Source: Cymbidium sinense (Eukaryota > Streptophyta > Magnoliopsida > Asparagales > Orchidaceae). Taken from it: DNA of 64,000 bases. The translations under genes were made by a program, and so were the position numbers. The stretch is from contig CM038232.1 in NCBI GenBank assembly GCA_021442155.1, forward strand, positions 58,993,436 to 59,057,435, in the 5' to 3' direction. Shown here in pieces: positions 57,801-64,000 of this stretch (positions are counted from its first letter, which is position 1; each line of letters starts with the position of its first letter). The notes under the pieces are model-generated. The model was not told where the DNA came from, did no database searches, and was given only the letters and a program-made list of their open reading frames with translations.

Positions 57801-60175
57801 AACCACCCATGGTAAATTAAACCAATTTTAAGAAAAAAATTTAAAATAATAAAAATATTTTTTTCATAATTATTAAAAATATGGTATATAGCTTGGACAT
57901 GCGAAGTCATAGGACTACTAGTCTGAAGGAGGTCTTGATACCTCAAACCTCTGGTTTAACAAGGACACGTACCTATGAAGCAAAATTATGAAAAGTGAAA
58001 AATCTCAGAATCAAATTAAATTAAAATTTGAAAACTCAAATTAAAACTTGAACTAAAAATGCCTAGTAAAGTCTTACCACACAAGCCCATTTTCCTTCAA
58101 ACACTTAGATCATTAGGTCACCGATCCTAGACTTAAGTTAAGCCAATGTTCTATGTAATTCTGTGTCATGAAGTAAAATATTTTTATTATTTTGTGGTGT
58201 ATTATTTTATACTAGATGGCTTGGATTATTTGCCTACTAGTCTGGATGGTAGGACGTTCCTTTTAGGCTAACACAATTTTCTGCAGGGGGACTGTGCTAA
58301 AAGAGACTGCTATAATAAAAATAAATAAGGTTATTTTATTACAAGATGATAAAGTATTTAAGCATAGCTTAATAGGATAGGTGGGCTTGGTAAGCAACTA
58401 ATGCTAAACCTGTATGTTTATATATATAACTATTGGAATACTATTTGTATTACCTAAAATCTATTTTGCATGGTTTAGAGATTTATATTTGAATTTTTAA
58501 ATGTAATTTAAGCTAGGAATTATGTTAGGATCTATAGGATTTAGGAGTAACAAGATCTAACCCTACTAGCTGGTGGTCCCTTATGAAGCATGTGGAGGTC
58601 CTTGGAGAAGGAGACGATCCTAGGGAAAGAACCCCATAGATCTGGACTGTTAGTTCTAAGCTGGGCTGTATAAGGGCAGAGCTCGACTACCTATTTTTCT
58701 CTTTCTTTCGGATTGTATAGTGGTACCCGACTGCACTAGCTTATTCTTTTAAATTAAATTCGGTGTAATTTATTTTGGATGTGTAATAGAATCAACTTAC
58801 TTTTCTAGGTTTTTATCTGTATTGAGTTTTCTATGAAAATGCTTGGATGTTAGGCTCTTTAGGAAAACTAAAATTTTTACCCAGCTTAAATTTAAACAAT
58901 TTAAAGAAAAATAAAAAAATTCACAACTTCACGTAAAGGCTTAGGAAGAACTTAAAAGCAACTAAAAATAATTATCTTTTGTAAACCATGTTAGCATATT
59001 GTTTGAACTTGAATTGGGCGCTTCACCCAAAGCATATAAGATTTGACCTTTGAGGATGACCATCTTCTTGGAGAAGTGTGCCTTCTTATTTTGATTTCCT
59101 CCATTATCACTTCTAACTGCATCTCATTATACACATAAATTGCATGCCCCAAAATCCTTAAATAGATTGTTAGTCGAGCTATAAAAAATATAATATATTA
59201 TATTGGTTGGGTACATATCAAATTTGACATGATCCTATAGTCTAAAGAGTAAGTTTAGAATTTTAGACTATTTTCTAAATTATAACAACCCAACTATCTT
59301 GCATAACATGAAAACCTACATCATGGATTTAAAAAAAATCATTTAGGTGGTGTTAACTAGTTAACTAGCAGCCCTTCTAGGCGGATTATAAGTCCAAAAG
59401 AATCGGGGATAGGTTCCTTCTTTAAAGTAAGAGAATGAGCCAATAATTCCTAAAGTCAAACTAGGCCGAGCCTCTAAAGTGTGTCAGAAGCAATTATAGA
59501 TTTAGGTTTTGAAGCATCTTTCTTAGAATAAGTCTTCAATCTTAGGAATTTTTATAGTCTTGTGCTGCTAAAGTATAAGCCCTAGATTTTTAATAAAATG
59601 TCAATTCAAATCTTAATAAATTCAATCTCAAAAATATAAAGCCCAATGATAGGATAGTTGAAGTGCCTACTATGTATCCCAGTATTTATAGGCATTTTTT
59701 ACTTTATCCCAATTGGTCTAAAAAAGAACTCTTCCCCCTTTGAAATATTTCCATTTGAAATTCTAATTTAACTATTCTTTGGAACCAACTTTGAAATCCA
59801 TAAAAATAAGAGATTTTTTTTATCAAGAGTATTCTTAGGAAGAGAACCTCATTCTTAAAATGTAATAACTATAAGGGCTTTCTCTTCTAAGGAACTACGA
59901 TCCTAGCATAAATAAACCTTGTCCTACTTTTCCATGTAGTTTAAGGAAAGAATATCTAGAATATCAAAAAGACCCATTAGCCTTAAGTGTCATTTTGATC
60001 AAATCCATAGGATAACATGTTTATCCTCTGAGATAATATGTTTATTCCTTAATGATGAATTTAATTACCTAAATGAAAAATTCCTAAAATCTATGTGGTG
60101 TCATAAATTTTCCCCACATTAGTAAGATAATTTTATTGGTTGGTTAGAAAAGAAAAGGAGAAGTAGGTTAAACCT
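54844..60175 (+). repeat. LTR B: 3' LTR of element B, about 5.3 kb
   Basis: It starts near TTGACCTCATTTTTGGATG (54,847), matching the start of LTRs A and C. In order it shows the TTGAC-rich zone (55,500-55,900), the patch corresponding to the GC-richer zone (56,700-57,000), 'gaggtcttgatacctcaaa' (57,929), 'agctcgactacctatttttc' (58,680), 'ggtggtgtta' (59,346), 'aactatcct'-type words (59,650, reverse of 11,548) and 'ccttgtcctacttttccatgt' (59,919), in the reverse order of LTR A. The left edge may instead lie up to 70 bases upstream (54,772). Frames at 56,244 and 56,722 are chance. Confidence 0.7.
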
Positions 60176-60964
60176 TGCTTCTTTCCTTTATTAGTAATAA
60201 ACAAAGCAGGCTTAATAGTAGATTAGCTTGGAAATACAAGTATAGTTTAGGCAGTCTGAACAAGATTTTGGAGAGCATTCCACATTAAATCTTATTTTGT
60301 ATAGAATAGTAAATTAAGGCTTAAAAAACTTAGCTACTAACCATGGTAATGAGAGCATTTAGTTACTGCCTAGTAACTAGTGTTTTATCGATCATGGGTT
60401 GAATGGATTCTTAATATTATATTAATTAAAACTTAGGTGTGTCTTGCATGACTTAAATAACTTGTTGAATTGAGTAATGGATATTCTTGGTTGAAGGAAT
60501 ATCCTCATTTAGAACTTCAAATTTATTTGTAAAGATAGAAATACAAATAATTGCAGCAGGCTTTTCTTATTTTGCAAATGTGTATTTTTTATCATTTCTA
60601 CAATGCACAATATTAGCTAAGATGGGTTATTTTTTAATATTTTTAAAAGATAAGCAAGTAAATATAGATGCCTAGATAATCTAGTGAAAATAAAAGGTTT
60701 GATGTTCCAGGAATTATCAAGGAATGGTCTATTTTTAGAAGGTAAAGTAAAAAATGGACATGGAGACCAACTATATGCTCTCTTTCCATTTCTCTGAAGA
60801 GGGCATGAGGCAACCTTCATAGAAGTTGGGTTGCTGATAGTGACCATAGTATATTAATCAGAATCAATGAAACTGAAGGTACTAATTTTAGTTAGAAAAA
60901 ATATTTGGGTCTAAATAATTCTTGCCTATATAGACGATTCAATAGTGATGTTCTTACTAGTCAT
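60176..60964. other. Spacer between LTRs B and D
   Basis: About 0.8 kb with no clear match to the element leader or PBS. A plus-strand frame at 60,487-60,675 and a minus-strand frame at 60,617-60,847 overlap each other and have no recognisable domain. It may be host DNA between two insertions. Confidence 0.4.
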
Positions 60965-63900
60965 CTCTAAAAATTATTTATTTTATTTATAAGAAAAATA
61001 AGTATTTAGGGTGTTTAAAATGCATCATTGCAAGAACACCACATAGATCTTAGGAGGTATTTATTGAAATGATCGAATACGACATCAAGGAATGAAATAC
61101 TATCTCAAAAGATAGAGGTATCATCTTATAATGGACTCAATCACATAATAAGAACTCCTATGGTTGATGGATCTATGTGTACTAGAGAACTTTCTCTTAC
61201 CTTACATGGAAAAAGTAAGACAAGGTTTATTTTAATTTGGGTTATAAGTTCCCTATAAAGGCAAGCTTACATAATTAATTACATCTTATAAGACAAGGTC
61301 TCTTAAGAAAACTCTCGATTAAAGTAGTCAATCACCATTTTTATGGATTTCCATGATTATGAAAGAAGGATTGCAAAGTTTGAAAAAGCAATTGATAAAA
61401 TCTCAAATAAGAATACTTCTTTTCAAAATCTAAGGGGAATAATTATGGAGCATTTGGACACTAAGAAGCCTAATAAATACTTAAGTCTATCACACAATTG
61501 GGCCTTATATATTTGAACAGATAATTAAATAGAATGTTAGAACTTATATCACAACAATACAAAATTATGAAAATACCTAAGAGATTAGGACTTATCCCCA
61601 TAATAATGGTGAAACAGGTACCTCATATCCTACAACTATAATGCTTCACCACAAGCTAGAAGCTTGACTTACTTCTATTTGGGGAAGTGGGATGTATTGT
61701 CATACTCTTACCCAAGAATGTGAACCTATTCTGACTCTTCTAGGCTTATAATTACTTCAAAAGGCTACTAGCTAACACCACTTACACTTTAAATCTATTT
61801 GAATAAGTCATATATAAGTGCAAGATGGTTAGACTATTATTATTTAGGAAAAAAAGCTTAAGAGCTTAAACTCACTCCTTAGAATTCTAAGATTATGATT
61901 AATATGAGAATGGTTCTAACTAATTTAAAAAATTTAAGTTTTTTTAGTATTTTAGACACAAAATTTATTTAAAGGGTTTGGGTATGCAATTATGTGCAAT
62001 GAGAGAAGGGCCTAATTCAAGAAAGAATGAAGAAATATGCAATCATGATTTACAAAATCCAAGAGAGTTTCTAGTTGTATTTAATATTTATACCTTAGGA
62101 TTTAAGAGAATGGAGTTATAAGTTGTGTTAATTTAAATTGAGTTGAATAATTAATAGTGGGTAGAAAAATTAGTTTTTATTTTAGGAGCCTACCGTACAG
62201 ACTAACACATCAAATCAGTTAAAGAAAAAAGTCGGTGTGGCTGGGATCCATTATACACCCTAGAAGAAAAAAAATAAAAATAGGTAGTTGAGCTCTACCC
62301 TTATACAGCCTGTCCTAAGCTAAACATTACATAAACTATAGCTAATAAGGGTCTTCATATCTTCAATATTAAATATTTAGCAAGTTTTACAAAGCCTCCC
62401 AATTTAAAGCTCTTTAGTTTCTTCTCATCCTAAACCCCATAGCTTTAACATATTATATTACAAAATTATATTCAAAATTCTAAAAAGAAATTCTAATTAT
62501 ACTTACAAAATAGAGGTTGGTTATATGGTTATATATCACACACTCCAAGTGTCATGTATAAATTTTAACTAATGCTTAAAAGTAACACCTGCAAGCAAAA
62601 GTATTTAATTTACTTTATTGTTATAACAACTCCTTTAATTTACTGTTAGGCTTTAATATTTAAGTTGTACTATGTAATTAGAGATTTAAATTATGCAAAG
62701 ATGATCATGATTCACGTGATTAATATTTTAGATATAGATTTTTTTATTAAAGATTTAGCTCTTAATTCAAGTTGGCCTTAATGTTTCAAAGAGCATGAAA
62801 AGTTATGGATACCATTTATGTGTAACCCATGTCTTTTCAACACCCCTAAAGAGCTAAATTTTATAACTTTCAATCATCTTAATAAAGCTTTAAATTATGA
62901 TTAAGTCTAAATGAGGTTATAGTCATGGAGAGACAACTTAGGATCAATGGGCATAAGTTATGATTCTCTTTATGACACTACCCAACTTTACTCATACTTT
63001 AATGTATTATTTTTAAATATCATTTTTATTTTTTATAATTAAGAAAGTTCTTTAATATATCTAAATATCACTTAGGGATGTTTTACTCATACATGCATGG
63101 ATGTATGTGTATCTTATCTTTACATTAATAAGGAATTTAGATAAGTAATATATATGGATATGCATGCATTTTATAAAAGAAAATTAAACACCTACATATA
63201 TGAGTATACATACACATATACTAAACATTTGCAAGTACATGCTATTGTTAAATGAAAAGATTGAGGTATCAAGACCTCTTTTAAACCAATAACTATGTGC
63301 CCATGGGTGTCCAGATACTTGCAAGCTGTGTATATGTGTTTATATATATACATATATGCAAATGAATGAGTGATATTTTTTTTTTAAACTTTTAGTAAGC
63401 AATAAGTTTTTATTTTTATTAAATAATGTAGCCCGCTTGTGCATCTTTCTTTGCATTCTTTGCCCGCATGTGCATCTTTCTTTGCATTAATAAATTAATT
63501 ATTATATACACTTACACATAAAAATGAACATGTGAACATGTAGTCAAACAAACATATATAATTCAATAGAGAGGAATGACTAAGTATCACAAAGTAGTTT
63601 ACTTAAACAATCAATCCCTAGACTAATCACATGAGCATAACATCACTTAAACCTAATTAAGCTTTTTTTTTACTTAAGGTATTTGAATCAAAGATATTTC
63701 GATACATTTTAGAAGATTAGACACTCTAAGATTATCCCACGACTCTCTATATTCATTAAGTGATTTAAAAGTTAGATAATTAATTTTTATGATTTAGTTA
63801 GGGCTCATTTAATATAATTAAGCTCCAAGAACCTCAAATTTTTAATTAGACAAAATATTAGACCAATAATTATGAAAAATTGGAGAGCATGCATTAACAT

Positions 63901-64000
63901 TAATAATGCACATCCTAAAATTTTTAATGAATTTGGGCATAAAATTTATGACTAATTAAATAAATGAGAAAAATCCCAAATTATCAATTACAATCAAAAT
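60965..64000 (-). repeat. LTR D: minus-oriented LTR of the same family, cut by the window end
   Basis: It matches LTR A in the same orientation: 61,040-61,350 with 11,138-11,450 ('aaggtttattttaatt.gggtta.agttcccc', 'taattacatc.tataag'); 61,480-61,640 with 11,540-11,700 ('ttgggc.ttatata', 'agaacttat.atcacaacaa'); 62,160-62,600 with 12,300-12,860; and 63,255-63,310 with 13,770-13,830. It is inverted relative to LTR B. A 27-29-base local duplication ('gcccgcttgtgcatctttct' and 'gcccgcatgtgcatctttct') lies at 63,431-63,488. No gene is present. Confidence 0.7.

Larger units (their letters stand above)
47810..60175 (+). mobile_element. Element B: 5'-truncated second copy of the Tat/Ogre-like family
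   Basis: Its plus-strand coding remains start inside the Gag-protease linker (LVVPKVNYNILAYRRKLLAKL, about 48,055) and run through protease, RT, RNase H, second RNase H and integrase to 52,717. A 2.1-kb 3' UTR with a tandem array and an LTR of about 5.3 kb follow. Protein wording and linker match element A block by block. The 5' LTR, leader and most of gag are missing; the left boundary with the Athila-like element is at or before 47,810. Confidence 0.8.

Overview
This is nuclear DNA of a flowering plant. It is AT-rich and dominated by decayed transposable elements: Ty3/gypsy elements with long LTRs, hAT and PIF/Harbinger elements and MITEs. Intact host coding sequence is almost absent. The only host gene I recognise is the 5' end of a proteasome alpha-5 (PSMA5/PAE) gene, with plant-type introns. 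I cannot name the species.

Layout. (1) Positions 1-11,060, minus strand: internal region of a large Tat/Ogre-like Ty3/gypsy element (element A). It runs PBS (about 11,045), 5' UTR minisatellites (9,230-10,560), gag (about 7,330-5,690), protease (about 5,140-4,690), RT, RNase H, second RNase H and integrase (3,766 to about 140). The window starts just inside its 3' UTR. (2) 11,061-19,080: the 5' LTR of A, about 8.0 kb. (3) 19,081-19,451: a 371-bp spacer. (4) 19,452 to about 23,820: a second LTR of the same family facing the opposite way (LTR C), making a roughly 9.5-kb imperfect palindrome. (5) 24,258-24,446: two exons of the proteasome alpha-5 gene. (6) 24,530-29,500: tandem LTR-like repeats, MITE remnants and unassigned AT-rich DNA. 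(7) 29,500-36,000: a partly triplicated gene-5'-end-like segment. One copy carries a complete but pol-less chromovirus-like LTR retrotransposon (30,265-33,457, TSD TAAAG). Another copy preserves the equivalent site without the insertion (about 35,590). (8) 39,560-41,020: an LTR fragment (E) next to a dead PIF/Harbinger transposase. (9) 43,900-47,800: an Athila-like 'plant transposon protein' ORF, broken after four complete codons by a 574-bp hAT MITE with a perfect 8-bp TSD, and a field of short hairpin-like GTGCC repeats. (10) About 47,810-60,170: element B, a second copy of the Tat-like family on the plus strand. It is 5'-truncated, has decayed pol and carries a 3' UTR higher-order tandem array (52,970-54,510). 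Its 3' LTR runs from about 54,844 to 60,175. (11) About 60,965-64,000: LTR D, the same family inverted relative to B and cut by the window end.

The family joining regions 1-4, 8, 10 and 11 is the main story: one retrotransposon lineage with very long LTRs, present as five copies (A-E), two of the junctions being inverted. Assignments rest on reading translations and comparing repeats by eye. No alignment or database search was run, so boundaries given as 'about' may be off by tens of bases.
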